Shown here in pieces: positions 35,329 to 43,885 of a stretch of DNA of 64,000 nt (position 1 is the stretch's first letter; each line of letters starts with the position of its first letter). A model generated the notes under the pieces. The model was given only the letters and a program-made list of their open reading frames with translations, was not told the origin of the DNA and searched no databases. Location: assembly GCF_023016805.1 (NCBI RefSeq), contig NZ_JALKCH010000005.1:248001-312000 (forward strand). The letters run 5' to 3'. The translations under genes were made by a program, and so were the position numbers. The DNA is from Ancylobacter crimeensis. Its GTDB lineage: Bacteria > Pseudomonadota > Alphaproteobacteria > Rhizobiales > Xanthobacteraceae.

Positions 35329-36167
35329 CGTTCGAGATCGTGGATGCTGGGCGCGCGGCCGGTCAGCGGGTTGTCGGGATCCCAGCCATAGTCCAGCGTC
35401 TCGAAGCGCATGGTGAGGGCATCGATCATCAGGAGCCGCCCCACCAGCCCATCACCGAAGCCGACGATGGCGCGGATCGCTTCCAGCGCCATCAGCGAGC
35501 CGGCGATGCCCGCCAGCGCGCCGAGAATGCCGGCCTCCGCGCAGCTCGGCACGGTGCCCGCGGGCGGCGGCTCGGGGAACAGGCAGCGATAGGTCGGGTT
35601 CGGCGTGCCGTCCGCCGCGTTCTCATGGGCGCGGATCGTCGTCACCGTGGCATCGAAGCGGCCGAGCGCGGCGGTCACCAGCGGGCGCTTCGCCAGCACG
35701 CAGGCGTCGCTGACCAGATAGCGCGTGGTGAAATTGTCGGAACCGTCCAGCACCACATCCGCCGCGGCGATGCGCTCCAGCGCAGTGTCGGGCGAGATGC
35801 GCGCGGCGATCGCCTCCACCTCGACATGCGGGTTCAGCGCGGCGATGGCGCGGGCGGCGCTCTCGCCCTTCGGCGTGTCGACGCCTGCGGTTGTGTGGAT
35901 CACCTGCCGCTGCAGGTTTGAGAGCGAGACGACGTCGTCATCCATCACCGTGATCCGCCCGATACCGGCGGCGGCGAGATAAAGCAGCGCCGGGGCACCG
36001 AGCCCGCCGGCGCCGATGACCAAGACCCGCGCCTTCTTCAGCTTCTGCTGGCCGGGGCCGCCGATCTCGCGCAGCACCAGGTGGCGGGCATAGCGCTCCA
36101 CCTCCTCCGGCGCGAAGAGGGAGGCGCGGGGCGCGGGCGGGCGGGTGTCGGCGGTGTCGCTGCTCAT
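35316..36167 (-). CDS. ThiF/MoeB/HesA-family adenylyltransferase
   Basis: A 283-aa E1-like enzyme. The ATP-binding motif GAGGLGAP, the DDDVVSLSNLQRQ loop and VLDGSDNFTTRYLVSDAC all match MoeB/ThiF, which adenylate the C-terminus of a sulfur carrier protein for molybdopterin or thiamine synthesis. Odd point: the zinc-binding CxxC pairs of E. coli MoeB are not complete. The first reads TYRC instead of CYRC, and the C-terminal pair is replaced by DPDNPLTG. This may be a zinc-free subclass. No moa or thi genes adjoin, so which pathway it serves is open. Confidence 0.85.
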   Translation of the reverse strand: MSSDTADTRPPAPRASLFAPEEVERYARHLVLREIGGPGQQKLKKARVLVIGAGGLGAPALLYLAAAGIGRITVMDDDVVSLSNLQRQVIHTTAGVDTPKGESAARAIAALNPHVEVEAIAARISPDTALERIAAADVVLDGSDNFTTRYLVSDACVLAKRPLVTAALGRFDATVTTIRAHENAADGTPNPTYRCLFPEPPPAGTVPSCAEAGILGALAGIAGSLMALEAIRAIVGFGDGLVGRLLMIDALTMRFETLDYGWDPDNPLTGRAPSIHDLERYRR

Positions 36168-36296
36168 GGCGGCTATATAGCCAGCCGCCCCGTTCCCCGC
36201 CATGGTTCACCGGCAGGGCACCCGCGAGGGAGGAAACGGCGGAACGCGCGGGCGGGCCTCGCGTTGAATCACCTTCATGGGTGGGGGCGAGCGAAG

Positions 36297-37253
36297 ATGG
36301 CGGCGCGCGCGAACTGGCGGGGATTCCTCAGACTGGCGGAGCTCACCTGTCCGGTGGGCCTGTTCACGGCGGTCTCCACGGCGGATCGGGTGAGCTTCCA
36401 CACCATCAACCGACGGACCGGCAACCGGGTGCAGCGCCAGTTCGTGGACCGCGACACCGGCGGCGTGGTGGAGCGCGACGATCAGGTGAAGGGCTACGAG
36501 GTCTCTCCCGGCCGCTACGTCGTGCTGGAGCCGGAAGAGGTGGCTGCTGCCGTGCCGGAGAGCGACAAGATGCTCGACATTGGCGACTTCATCCCCTGCG
36601 GCCAGATCGATGACGTATTCTTCGACCGACCCTATTACCTCGCCCCCGGGCCGGGCGTAGACGAGGTGTTCGACCTGCTGCGCGCCGGCATGGCGGCCAA
36701 GAAGGTGGCCGCGCTTGCCCGCACCGTGCTGTTCCGCCGGGTGCGCACGCTGCTCATCCGCCCCCATGAGGCGGGCATGATCGCGACCACGCTGTCCTAT
36801 GACTACGAGGTGCGTTCCTCGCGCGAAGCCTTCCGCGACATCCCGGCGCGTAAGATCGGTGGCGAGATGCTGGAGCTCGCCGAGCACATAATCGCCACGA
36901 AGAAGGGCCGCTTCGACCCGGCGGCCTTCGACGACCGCTACGAGGCGGCGCTGGCCGAACTGGTGCGCGCGAAGATCGAGGGGCGCGACCTGCCCAAAGC
37001 CAAACCACGCCGCGCCGGGAAGGTGGTCGACCTGATGGAGGCGCTGCGCCTCAGTGCCGGGCAGGGCGGAACGGCGGCGAAGGGCGGCAAAAAGGCAGCC
37101 CGACCTAAGGCCGCGGCGCAGGCCGAAAGGAAGAATGGCGCGAAGACCGGCGCGGCGGACGAGCGCCCGGCCGGAACCAAGGCGGAGGTCCGCCCGCGCC
37201 CCTCCCGCGCCGGCGCGGCCGCAAAGGCCGCACCCCGCCGCAAGGCCGGCTAG
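36297..37253 (+). CDS. ku: Non-homologous end joining protein Ku
   Basis: A 318-aa bacterial Ku. The N-terminus MAARANWRGFLRLAELTCPV and RRTGNRVQRQFVD are typical, and the ring-forming core runs to about residue 245. A Lys/Ala/Arg-rich C-terminal tail follows (about 246-318), which in bacterial Ku aids DNA binding and contact with ligase D. Ku binds double-strand breaks and recruits LigD. The ATG at 36297 is chosen by similarity; the frame is open 72 codons upstream without any. It is followed after 18 bases by ligD. Confidence 0.95.
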   Translation: MAARANWRGFLRLAELTCPVGLFTAVSTADRVSFHTINRRTGNRVQRQFVDRDTGGVVERDDQVKGYEVSPGRYVVLEPEEVAAAVPESDKMLDIGDFIPCGQIDDVFFDRPYYLAPGPGVDEVFDLLRAGMAAKKVAALARTVLFRRVRTLLIRPHEAGMIATTLSYDYEVRSSREAFRDIPARKIGGEMLELAEHIIATKKGRFDPAAFDDRYEAALAELVRAKIEGRDLPKAKPRRAGKVVDLMEALRLSAGQGGTAAKGGKKAARPKAAAQAERKNGAKTGAADERPAGTKAEVRPRPSRAGAAAKAAPRRKAG

Positions 37254-37271
37254 TGGAGATGAGGACGGGCC

Positions 37272-40046
37272 ATGGCGCTGGAAACCTATCGCCGCAAGCG
37301 CAACTTCAGGATCACTTCGGAACCGAGCGGGATGAAAAGTCCCGGTGCCCGTCCCGGCACCGCGCCGCGCGACGAGGCGGCCGGTCTGGGCACCGGCGCC
37401 TATCTCATCCAGAAGCACGATGCCCGCCGGCTGCATTACGATTTTCGGCTCGAACTCGATGGCGTGCTGCTGAGCTGGGCGGTGACGCGCGGGCCGAGCC
37501 TCGTGCCCGGCGAGAAGCGCCTCGCGGTGCATGTCGAGGACCATCCGCTCGATTATGGCACCTTCGAGGGTATCATTCCCAAAGGCCAGTATGGTGGCGG
37601 CACCGTCGAACTCTGGGATCGCGGCTCATGGCGGCCGATCGGCGATCCGCACAAGGCGCTGAAGAAGGGCCATCTCGAATTCGAGCTGACGGGCGAGAAA
37701 CTGCACGGACGCTGGCATCTGGTGCGGATGCATGGGAAGCCCGGGGAGAGTCGCGAGAACTGGCTGCTCATCAAGGGCGAGGACGAATGGGCGCGCACGC
37801 CCGACCAGCCCGACATTCTCGAGGAACAGCCGGATTCGGTGAAGACCGGCCGCAGCCTCGCGGAGATCGCCGCCGCACCGGCTGCCGCCTGGGATAGCGG
37901 AAAGGGCGGCCCGACGCAGCCGGAACCGGCGCCGAAACCGGCGAAAGACACGACCCGCAAGCCTTCGCGCACCAGAGCCGCTGTGGCCGCGACCGTCGAG
38001 GTGAAGCGAGCAGCGACCGCGACGGGTGGCACGAGCAAGGGTGCCGCAGCGGACCGCGCAGCGAAGCCCGTCGCGCCACCCAAGCCGGGCAAGGGTGCGA
38101 AGCCGGGCACGAGTGCGGAGCCGCTCAAGGGAGCGAAGGCTGCCCCGTTGCCGGATTTCGTGCCGCCGGAACTCGCGACGCTGGTGCCCAAGCCCCCCTC
38201 CGGCGAGCGCTGGGTGCATGAGATCAAGTTCGACGGCTACCGCATCGAGGCGCGGATCGACCATTCCCGCAGCGGCGATGCGGCGGTGCGCCTGCTCACC
38301 CGCACCGGGCTCGACTGGACCCATCGCTTCGGCGAGGCCATCGTCGCCGCGCTGGCCGCGCTGCCGGTCGAGGACGCGCTGCTGGATGGCGAGATCGTGG
38401 TCGAGACCTCGGGCGGCGCATCCGATTTCTCGGCGCTGCAGGCCGATCTTTCGGAAGGGCGCAGCGACCGTTTCGTCTACTACCTGTTCGACTGCCTCCA
38501 TCGCGACGGTCGGGACCTGACGGGAGCCGCGCTCACCGCGCGCAAGGAGGCGTTGCGCGACCTGCTGCCAGAAGGCAGCGTGCTGCGCTACAGCGAGAGC
38601 TTCGAGGAGGATGGCGGGCAGATGCTGCGCCATGCCTGCCGACTCAGTCTCGAAGGCGTCGTCTCCAAGTTGAAGGACGGGCCCTATCGTTCGGGGCGCG
38701 GGCGGGGCTGGGTGAAGTCGAAATGCTCGGCCCGGCAGGAGTTCGTCATTGGCGGCTTCGTGCCCTCCACCACCTCGCCGCACGCCATCGGCTCGCTCGT
38801 GATGGGCGTGAACGAGGAAGGCGGGCTGCGCCATGTCGGGCGCGTCGGCACCGGCTATTCGGCCCGGATGGCGCGCGACCTTCACGCCCGGCTGGAGCCG
38901 CTGGAGGTCGCGAAAAGCCCGTTCGCCGACCGGCTGGACCGCGCCGAGGCCGCCGACGTGCATTTCGTGAAGCCGGAGCTGGTGGCCGAGGTGGAATTCC
39001 GCGCCTGGACCGGTTCCGGCCATATCCGCCATGCCGCCTTTCGCGGGCTGCGCGAGGACAAGGCGGCGGCCGATGTGGTGGCGGAAACCGCAACCGGCGG
39101 CCCGGCCGAGGGGGTGGGCAACGCCGCTCCGGCGAAGGCTGCCCCGTCCAGGGCGGCCGCGCGCAGCTCCGTGGTGCTCACCCATCCCGACCGCATCTAC
39201 TGGCCCGAGGACGGCATCACCAAGGAAGGTCTCGCCGCCTATTACAGCGAGGTCTGGCGCTCCATCGCGCCCTACATCGTCGCCCGCCCGCTGGCCTTGC
39301 TGCGCTGCCCGGACGGGGTGGCGAAGCAGTGCTTCTTCCAGAAGCATGGCTGGCGCGGCATGAACCGCAAGATCCGTCAGGTCGCCGATCCGAAGGATGC
39401 CGGCGGCGAGCCGATCCTGGCCATAGACGACCTCGACGGGCTGATCGCGCTGGTGCAGTCCGGCGTGCTGGAGATCCACCCCTGGGGCGCGCGGCTGGCC
39501 GATCTGGAACATCCCGACATGCTGATCTTCGACCTCGATCCAGGGGAGAAGGTGGGCTGGCCGGCGATGATCGCGGGGGCGCGCGAGGTGAAGGCGCGGC
39601 TGGAGGCGCAGGGGCTCGCCGCCTTCGTCAAGACCTCGGGCGGCAAGGGCCTGCATGTGGTTGCGCCGCTGAAGCCCAAGGCGGGCTGGGACGAGGCGAA
39701 GGCTTTCGCCAAGGCGTTGGCGAGCGACATGGCGGAGGATACCCCGGACAGCTTCGTCGCGGTGGCGACCAAGGCCCGGCGGCCGGGCCGCATCTTCGTG
39801 GATTATCTGCGCAACGGGCGCGGCGCGACGGCCGTGGCGCCCTATTCCACCCGCGCCCGGGTGGGGGCGGCAGTTTCCATGCCCGTCGCCTGGGGCGAGC
39901 TGACCGATGCGCTCTCGCCGTCGTTCTACACGGTGGGGAACGCGCCCGCCCGCCTCGCCAATCTCGCCGCCGATCCCTGGGCCGATTTCCGCGCCGCCGC
40001 CGTGCCGCTGGAGACGGGCAGGGCGCGCGGCCGGCGGAAGGGCTGA
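37272..40046 (+). CDS. ligD: ATP-dependent DNA ligase LigD (phosphoesterase-ligase-polymerase)
   Basis: A 924-aa end-joining enzyme with three domains in the order phosphoesterase, ligase, polymerase. Residues about 30-150 hold the 3'-phosphoesterase (IQKHDARRLHYDFRLELDG, EDHPLDYGTFEG). A long Ala/Lys/Pro-rich linker runs from about 200 to 290. The ligase adenylation lysine is Lys319 in EIKFDGYR, followed by the OB domain to about 600. A second short Ala-rich linker leads to the primase-like polymerase (about 630-915) with Asp754 and Asp756 in FDLDPG. It trims, fills and seals breaks held by Ku, and it forms an operon with ku. Confidence 0.96.
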   Translation: MALETYRRKRNFRITSEPSGMKSPGARPGTAPRDEAAGLGTGAYLIQKHDARRLHYDFRLELDGVLLSWAVTRGPSLVPGEKRLAVHVEDHPLDYGTFEGIIPKGQYGGGTVELWDRGSWRPIGDPHKALKKGHLEFELTGEKLHGRWHLVRMHGKPGESRENWLLIKGEDEWARTPDQPDILEEQPDSVKTGRSLAEIAAAPAAAWDSGKGGPTQPEPAPKPAKDTTRKPSRTRAAVAATVEVKRAATATGGTSKGAAADRAAKPVAPPKPGKGAKPGTSAEPLKGAKAAPLPDFVPPELATLVPKPPSGERWVHEIKFDGYRIEARIDHSRSGDAAVRLLTRTGLDWTHRFGEAIVAALAALPVEDALLDGEIVVETSGGASDFSALQADLSEGRSDRFVYYLFDCLHRDGRDLTGAALTARKEALRDLLPEGSVLRYSESFEEDGGQMLRHACRLSLEGVVSKLKDGPYRSGRGRGWVKSKCSARQEFVIGGFVPSTTSPHAIGSLVMGVNEEGGLRHVGRVGTGYSARMARDLHARLEPLEVAKSPFADRLDRAEAADVHFVKPELVAEVEFRAWTGSGHIRHAAFRGLREDKAAADVVAETATGGPAEGVGNAAPAKAAPSRAAARSSVVLTHPDRIYWPEDGITKEGLAAYYSEVWRSIAPYIVARPLALLRCPDGVAKQCFFQKHGWRGMNRKIRQVADPKDAGGEPILAIDDLDGLIALVQSGVLEIHPWGARLADLEHPDMLIFDLDPGEKVGWPAMIAGAREVKARLEAQGLAAFVKTSGGKGLHVVAPLKPKAGWDEAKAFAKALASDMAEDTPDSFVAVATKARRPGRIFVDYLRNGRGATAVAPYSTRARVGAAVSMPVAWGELTDALSPSFYTVGNAPARLANLAADPWADFRAAAVPLETGRARGRRKG

Positions 40047-40336
40047 AGCACCTGCGCGTGTCGCCGCTCGCGCCGCCCCGCAGCCGCTTGCCCGCTCGTC
40101 CGCTTGCGCGCGTCGTCCGAAGCGGTTGGCCGCAGGACGGGATCGCATCCCGGTGCTGAAGGCGGCGACAGGGGGGCGGGAACGCGATCAAGGGTCGGCC
40201 GGGCCGCTGTCCGGGATGGCGGAGACGGGGCGGCGCGGCGCAAGCGTGGCGGGCGGCACGGTCTCCGCGTCCATCCCTCGAAAACGCAAGCGCCCCCGCG
40301 CGGGCGGGGGCGTTGCCGGGGGTTCGGTATCTTCCG
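40047..40336. other. Intergenic region between ligD and minE
   Basis: About 290 bp with no supported gene between convergent ligD and minE. The only clear structure is the GC-rich hairpin at 40291-40312. Confidence 0.6.
40291..40312 (-). terminator. Probable terminator of minCDE
   Basis: A 9-bp stem (CGCCCCCGC/GCGGGGGCG, loop GCGG) 25 bases past the minE stop. Read leftward the RNA continues with CUUGCGUUUUC, a modest U-run. Confidence 0.65.
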
Positions 40337-40612
40337 TCAGGCGGCGGCGCGGCCGAGTGAGGCGACCTCGCCGCGGATCTCGACCTCGATCTCGAGGATA
40401 GAGAGCGGCGAACCCTTGTCGAGCCGTACCTTCACCGCCTCGCGGTCGCAGGGCACGCGCTTGGCGACGACGGCGAGGATGTCCTCGCGCAGGCTGGAGA
40501 GCAGATCATCGCCCCCCAGCACCTGGCGCTCATGGGAGAGCAGGATCTGCAGGCGCTCGCGGGCCTGCGGCGCGCTGCTGCTGCTGGAGAAGAAGCGGTT
40601 CCAAAGGCTCAT
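40337..40612 (-). CDS. minE: Cell division topological specificity factor MinE
   Basis: A 91-aa MinE. It starts MSLWNRFF, the membrane-targeting helix, continues with the MinD-activating region ARERLQILLSHERQ and ends with the dimerisation domain (DILAVVAKRV ... LSILEIEVEI). MinE stimulates MinD ATPase and sets up the oscillation that keeps the division site at midcell. The start overlaps the minD stop by 4 bp (ATGA). Confidence 0.95.
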   Translation of the reverse strand: MSLWNRFFSSSSSAPQARERLQILLSHERQVLGGDDLLSSLREDILAVVAKRVPCDREAVKVRLDKGSPLSILEIEVEIRGEVASLGRAAA

Positions 40613-41424
40613 GCCGCCCTCCTGAGGAGCTTGCTCAGGAAGCCGCCGCGCGGAGCGGTCGGCACCTGCACCGGGAGTTCCTCGCCCTTCAGCCGGCGGG
40701 CGGCGTCGATATAGGCCTTGGCCGGCGCGCTGGCGGGGTCGTTGATCGAGACCGGCACGCCGAAATTCGAGGCCTTCAGCACGTCCGGGCTCTCGGGGAT
40801 GATGCCGAGCAGCGGGATGGAGAGGATCTCCAGCACGTCCGCGGTGTTCAGCATGTCGCCGCGGGCGGCGCGGGCGGCGTCGTAGCGGGTGAGCAGCAGG
40901 CGCTTGTCCACCGTCTCGCCGCGGGTGGCCTTCAACGTCTTGGCGTCGAGGATGCCGACGATCCGGTCGCTGTCGCGCACCGAGGAGACTTCCGGGTTGG
41001 TCACCACGATGGCGATGTCGGCGTGGCGCATGGCGAGGGTCGCGCCGCGCTCGATGCCCGCCGGGCTGTCGCAGATCACCCAGTCGAACTGGCTGGACAG
41101 CTCGGCGATCACCTTGTCCACGCCCTCTTCGGTGAGCGCGTCCTTGTCGCGGGTCTGGGAGGCCGGCAGCAGGAACAGGGTGTCGACCCGCTTGTCCTTG
41201 ATGAGCGCCTGCGACAGCCGGGCGTCGCCCTGCACCACGTTCACGAGGTCGAACACCACGCGGCGTTCGGCGCCCATGACGAGGTCGAGGTTGCGCAGGC
41301 CGACGTCGAAGTCGACCACGGCCACGCGATCGCCCGTGCGGGCCAGCGCGGCGCCGATGGCGGCCGTCGTGGTGGTCTTGCCGACGCCGCCCTTCCCCGA
41401 TGTGACTGTGATGATCTTGGCCAT
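40609..41424 (-). CDS. minD: Septum site-determining ATPase MinD
   Basis: A 271-aa ParA/MinD ATPase. The deviant Walker A is SGKGGVGKTTTT near residues 9-20, with switch regions VVDFDVGLRNLDLVMG and ICDSPAGIERGA. The C-terminal GFLSKLLRRAA is the amphipathic membrane-targeting helix. MinD binds the membrane with ATP, recruits MinC as inhibitor of FtsZ, and is released by MinE. It is the middle gene of minCDE. Confidence 0.96.
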   Translation of the reverse strand: MAKIITVTSGKGGVGKTTTTAAIGAALARTGDRVAVVDFDVGLRNLDLVMGAERRVVFDLVNVVQGDARLSQALIKDKRVDTLFLLPASQTRDKDALTEEGVDKVIAELSSQFDWVICDSPAGIERGATLAMRHADIAIVVTNPEVSSVRDSDRIVGILDAKTLKATRGETVDKRLLLTRYDAARAARGDMLNTADVLEILSIPLLGIIPESPDVLKASNFGVPVSINDPASAPAKAYIDAARRLKGEELPVQVPTAPRGGFLSKLLRRAA

Positions 41425-41502
41425 GCCCTGGTCCCGCTGCTTGGGCCGCGCCGCCCGCCCCTGCCGGGGTGGGGCGGAGAACGCGAGTCCCGTTCCCCGT
41501 GA

Positions 41503-42216
41503 TTAGAGTGCGGCAAGCCGCAATGCGTCGTTCTCGATCCAGACCCGCACGGCCTGGCCCCGCAGGGCTCCGTCGAGGTCCTCGGCCGTCTTGTAGGCAC
41601 CGTCCACGGCGATGAGCTCGGCTTCCATGCGGGAGCAGAAGATCTGCGCCTTGGTTCCGAAGGTGGCCCCGGCGATGGCGCGCCCGGAGAGCGTGCCGTA
41701 GACGTGGATGGAGCCGCCGGCGATGATCTCGGCGCCCGAGGCGACCGAACCGATGATGGTGACGTCGCCTTCCAGGCACATGATCGACTGGCCCGAGCGC
41801 ACCCGGCTCTCGACGATCATGTTGACCGGCTCGGCGGGCTTGCGCGGCTCTTCCGGCGCGGGCGGAGCCTTGCCCACCGAGGTGACCGGGCCGGCCAGCG
41901 AGACGTCGCGCCCGCCATTGAGGATCGGCGGCATGGAGGCGTCGACCATGCTGGGGCGTACCCCTTCGAGGCCGACGAGCCGGACGCCGCGGGCGGCGAG
42001 CTCGGCGATCCAGCGCTCGACCTCGGCCTTGTTGGCGGCGTTGCCCGCCATGTCCAGCACGACGGTGCGGCCGGTGAAGAAGCCGGGGGAGCGCTGCAGC
42101 CAGACGTCGAAATCCTCCAGCCAGAGCTGGAGGGAGGCGTCGGCGACGAGCGTCATCGCGACGAAGGAACGACCACGGAAGCGGATGGATGGGCCGGATC
42201 GGCTGACTGGACGCAC
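41503..42216 (-). CDS. minC: Septum site-determining protein MinC
   Basis: A 237-aa MinC with an N-terminal FtsZ-inhibiting domain (RFRGRSFVAMTLVADASLQLW) and a C-terminal beta-helix domain (IMCLEGDVTIIGSVASGAEIIAGGSIHVYG ... AEIIA-type repeats) that binds MinD. The two are joined by a Pro-rich linker (about 115-130). The start is GTG at 42216, with GAGGAG 9 bases upstream. minC leads the operon and is separated from minD by 78 bp. Upstream lie a hairpin that includes the ribosome binding site and a CtrA-type box. Confidence 0.93.
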   Translation of the reverse strand: MRPVSRSGPSIRFRGRSFVAMTLVADASLQLWLEDFDVWLQRSPGFFTGRTVVLDMAGNAANKAEVERWIAELAARGVRLVGLEGVRPSMVDASMPPILNGGRDVSLAGPVTSVGKAPPAPEEPRKPAEPVNMIVESRVRSGQSIMCLEGDVTIIGSVASGAEIIAGGSIHVYGTLSGRAIAGATFGTKAQIFCSRMEAELIAVDGAYKTAEDLDGALRGQAVRVWIENDALRLAAL

Positions 42217-42220
42217 CGTT

Positions 42221-42249
42221 CGAATCTCCTCTGGTAGGAGAGAGATTCG
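42221..42249 (-). promoter_or_regulatory. Leader hairpin covering the minC ribosome binding site
   Basis: Perfect 8-bp arms CGAATCTC and GAGATTCG enclose 13 nt. On the mRNA the GAGGAG ribosome binding site lies at the base of the 3' arm and can also pair with CTCTCCT of the loop side. Folding could limit minC translation. Confidence 0.45.
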
Positions 42250-42260
42250 GTTAATCTCGG

Positions 42261-42275
42261 TTAACAGCCGGTTAA
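42261..42275 (-). promoter_or_regulatory. Candidate CtrA box upstream of minCDE
   Basis: TTAACAGCCGGTTAA is a full TTAA-N7-TTAA match to the binding site of the cell-cycle regulator CtrA. A third TTAA lies at 42251-42254. The box is 45-60 bp upstream of the minC start. CtrA control of minCDE has been described in rhizobia, which supports the reading. Confidence 0.65.
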
Positions 42276-42424
42276 TGGGTGCCGCCGGCTTTACCGATCC
42301 TTGACCATGATACCGTCTAAACCCGTGGAAGGCGCACGGGCCGCTTGCGCCGGACGCGCCGAATCAGCCGGGTCGGCGTCCCCCGCCGCGAGGCGTCCCG
42401 CCGCGAGACGTCCCGCGCGCCTCG

Positions 42425-43264
42425 TCAGAATTCCTCGTAGCGGGCCGGGTCCTGGTCGGCGATGCGCCCGTCCGGTCGGGAGAGGCCGGCAATGGCGGCC
42501 ATCTCGTCCTGCGAGAGCGAGAAGTCGAACACGGACAGGTTCTCCATTTGCCGCTCGGAGGAGGCCGCCTTGGGCAGCGGCAGCACGCCCAGCTCCACAT
42601 GCCAGCGCAGGATCACCTGCGGAATCGAGCGCCCGAGCCGCGCCGCGATATCGCCGAGCACGGTGTCGTGCAGCAGCGCATTCGCGCGGCCGAGCGGGCT
42701 CCACCCTTGGGTGAGGACGCCGCGCGCGCGGTCCGCCCGGCGCTGCTCGTCCTGCGGGAAATAGGGGTGGAGCTCGATCTGGTTGACGCTCGGCGTCACC
42801 CCGGTCTCGGCGGTCAGGCGGTCGAGATGCTCGGGCAGGAAGTTGCAGACCCCGATGGAGCGTAGCAGCCCGCGCTTCTTCGCCTCGATCATGGCCTGCC
42901 ACGCCTCGACATAGAGGTTCTGGCTCGGGTTGGGCCAGTGGATGAGGTAGAGGTCGAGATAATCGAGACCGGTGCGATAGACCGATTCCTCGATGGTCGC
43001 GAGCGCCTCCTGATAGCGCTGGTGCCGTCCCGGCAGCTTGGAGACAACCCGGAGCGCCTCGCGGGGCACGCCGGAGCTGCGCACCGCCGCGCCCACGGCG
43101 CCCTCATTCTCGTAATTGAAGGCGGAATCGAGCAGGCGGTAGCCGTTGCCGATGGCCCGGACGATGCCCTCGACCCCGGCGGCCCCGTTCAGCTTGTAGG
43201 TGCCGAAACCGATGGCAGGCAGGGTCGTGCCGTCATTGAGGGTGTAGCTCGGGATCGCAGTCAT
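42425..43264 (-). CDS. Aldo/keto reductase
   Basis: A 279-aa aldo/keto reductase. The catalytic tetrad is visible as Asp in LLDSAFNYENEG, Tyr in the same segment, Lys in VVSKLPGRH and His in YLIHWPNP. The 2,5-diketo-gluconate reductase-like C-terminus includes LPKAASSERQMENLSVFDF for NADPH binding. It probably reduces small aldehydes or ketones in the cytoplasm. The catalytic tyrosine is followed by Glu-Asn-Glu, a small departure from the common YGNE. The ATG has GGAGAG upstream. Confidence 0.9.
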   Translation of the reverse strand: MTAIPSYTLNDGTTLPAIGFGTYKLNGAAGVEGIVRAIGNGYRLLDSAFNYENEGAVGAAVRSSGVPREALRVVSKLPGRHQRYQEALATIEESVYRTGLDYLDLYLIHWPNPSQNLYVEAWQAMIEAKKRGLLRSIGVCNFLPEHLDRLTAETGVTPSVNQIELHPYFPQDEQRRADRARGVLTQGWSPLGRANALLHDTVLGDIAARLGRSIPQVILRWHVELGVLPLPKAASSERQMENLSVFDFSLSQDEMAAIAGLSRPDGRIADQDPARYEEF

Positions 43265-43381
43265 CTCGTCTCTCTCCGGTTCCGGCAATGATCGGTGCAT
43301 CGGAACACAGGCCCGGGATGGCGGCAAAATCGAGACGTCGCGTCGCCGGAGGGCTCGGGGCGAGGCGGCCGCGGCGGGGCC

Positions 43382-43552
43382 TCAGCGCCGCGGCGGGCTG
43401 GGGCGGAGGATGGCGGCGACGAGAAGTGCCAGCCAGATCGGCATCCAGCGCGGGGCGACCTTATAGGGGTTGTCGTCCGGCAGATAGCCTGCGCGCTTCT
43501 TGGATTGCGCGAGTTCCCGCCGGATCCGTGCGGCCCGCTCGTTCCAACCCAT
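43382..43552 (-). CDS. Small membrane protein (56 aa)
   Basis: I do not recognise this protein. The N-terminal half is charged and helical (MGWNERAARIRRELAQSKKR), then GYLPDDNPYKVAPRW leads into one hydrophobic segment MPIWLALLVAAIL and a short basic end. This would place the N-terminus in the cytoplasm or form a tail-anchored protein. GGGAG lies 11 bases before the ATG, a rather wide spacing. It lies upstream of the aldo/keto reductase on the same strand and may share its promoter. Confidence 0.5.
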   Translation of the reverse strand: MGWNERAARIRRELAQSKKRAGYLPDDNPYKVAPRWMPIWLALLVAAILRPSPPRR

Positions 43553-43885
43553 GATGTTCGCGTCTCCCTCTCGAAGCACCAGCTTCCGAAGTGGTACTTT
43601 AGATATAAATTCGAATTAAAATTCAATTCAAATAAGGTATAATTTTCCGACGTTCTCTCCCGCCGAGGTCTGGTTCCGCTCGTGTACGGCGACAGGCAGG
43701 GCTTGCGGGCGCCGCAGGCACATGCCGGGGAGCGGACGCGAAACCCCTGCCGCGCAGCCGCCATCCGGCAAGGGTCCATTGCTTTTTTGCATGGCTTCAC
43801 GCCCGTCGAGGGGCTTACGGATATTCAGTTTGCGTGTATTCTAATTTTCACGAATTACTGAAATTGCCGTAGGACTGGATACTCC
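43553..43885. promoter_or_regulatory. AT-rich divergent region before the GbsR-cyd operon
   Basis: About 330 bp without a gene. The part around 43595-43650 is strikingly AT-rich for this genome and includes the perfect palindrome AATTCGAATT (43608-43617). Closer to the regulator gene is TTTCA-N8-TGAAA (43846-43863), within a wider TTCAGT...ACTGAA pair (43824-43862). These are candidate operators. No FNR/FixK box (TTGAT-N4-ATCAA) was seen. Confidence 0.45.

Noticed and set aside
37626-40148. 840-aa open frame opposite ligD
   Set aside because: Antisense shadow; all catalytic motifs of LigD are on the + strand.
43580-43885. Search for an FNR/FixK box upstream of the cyd operon
   Set aside because: No TTGAT-N4-ATCAA or close variant was found, so oxygen control by FNR/FixK is not claimed.
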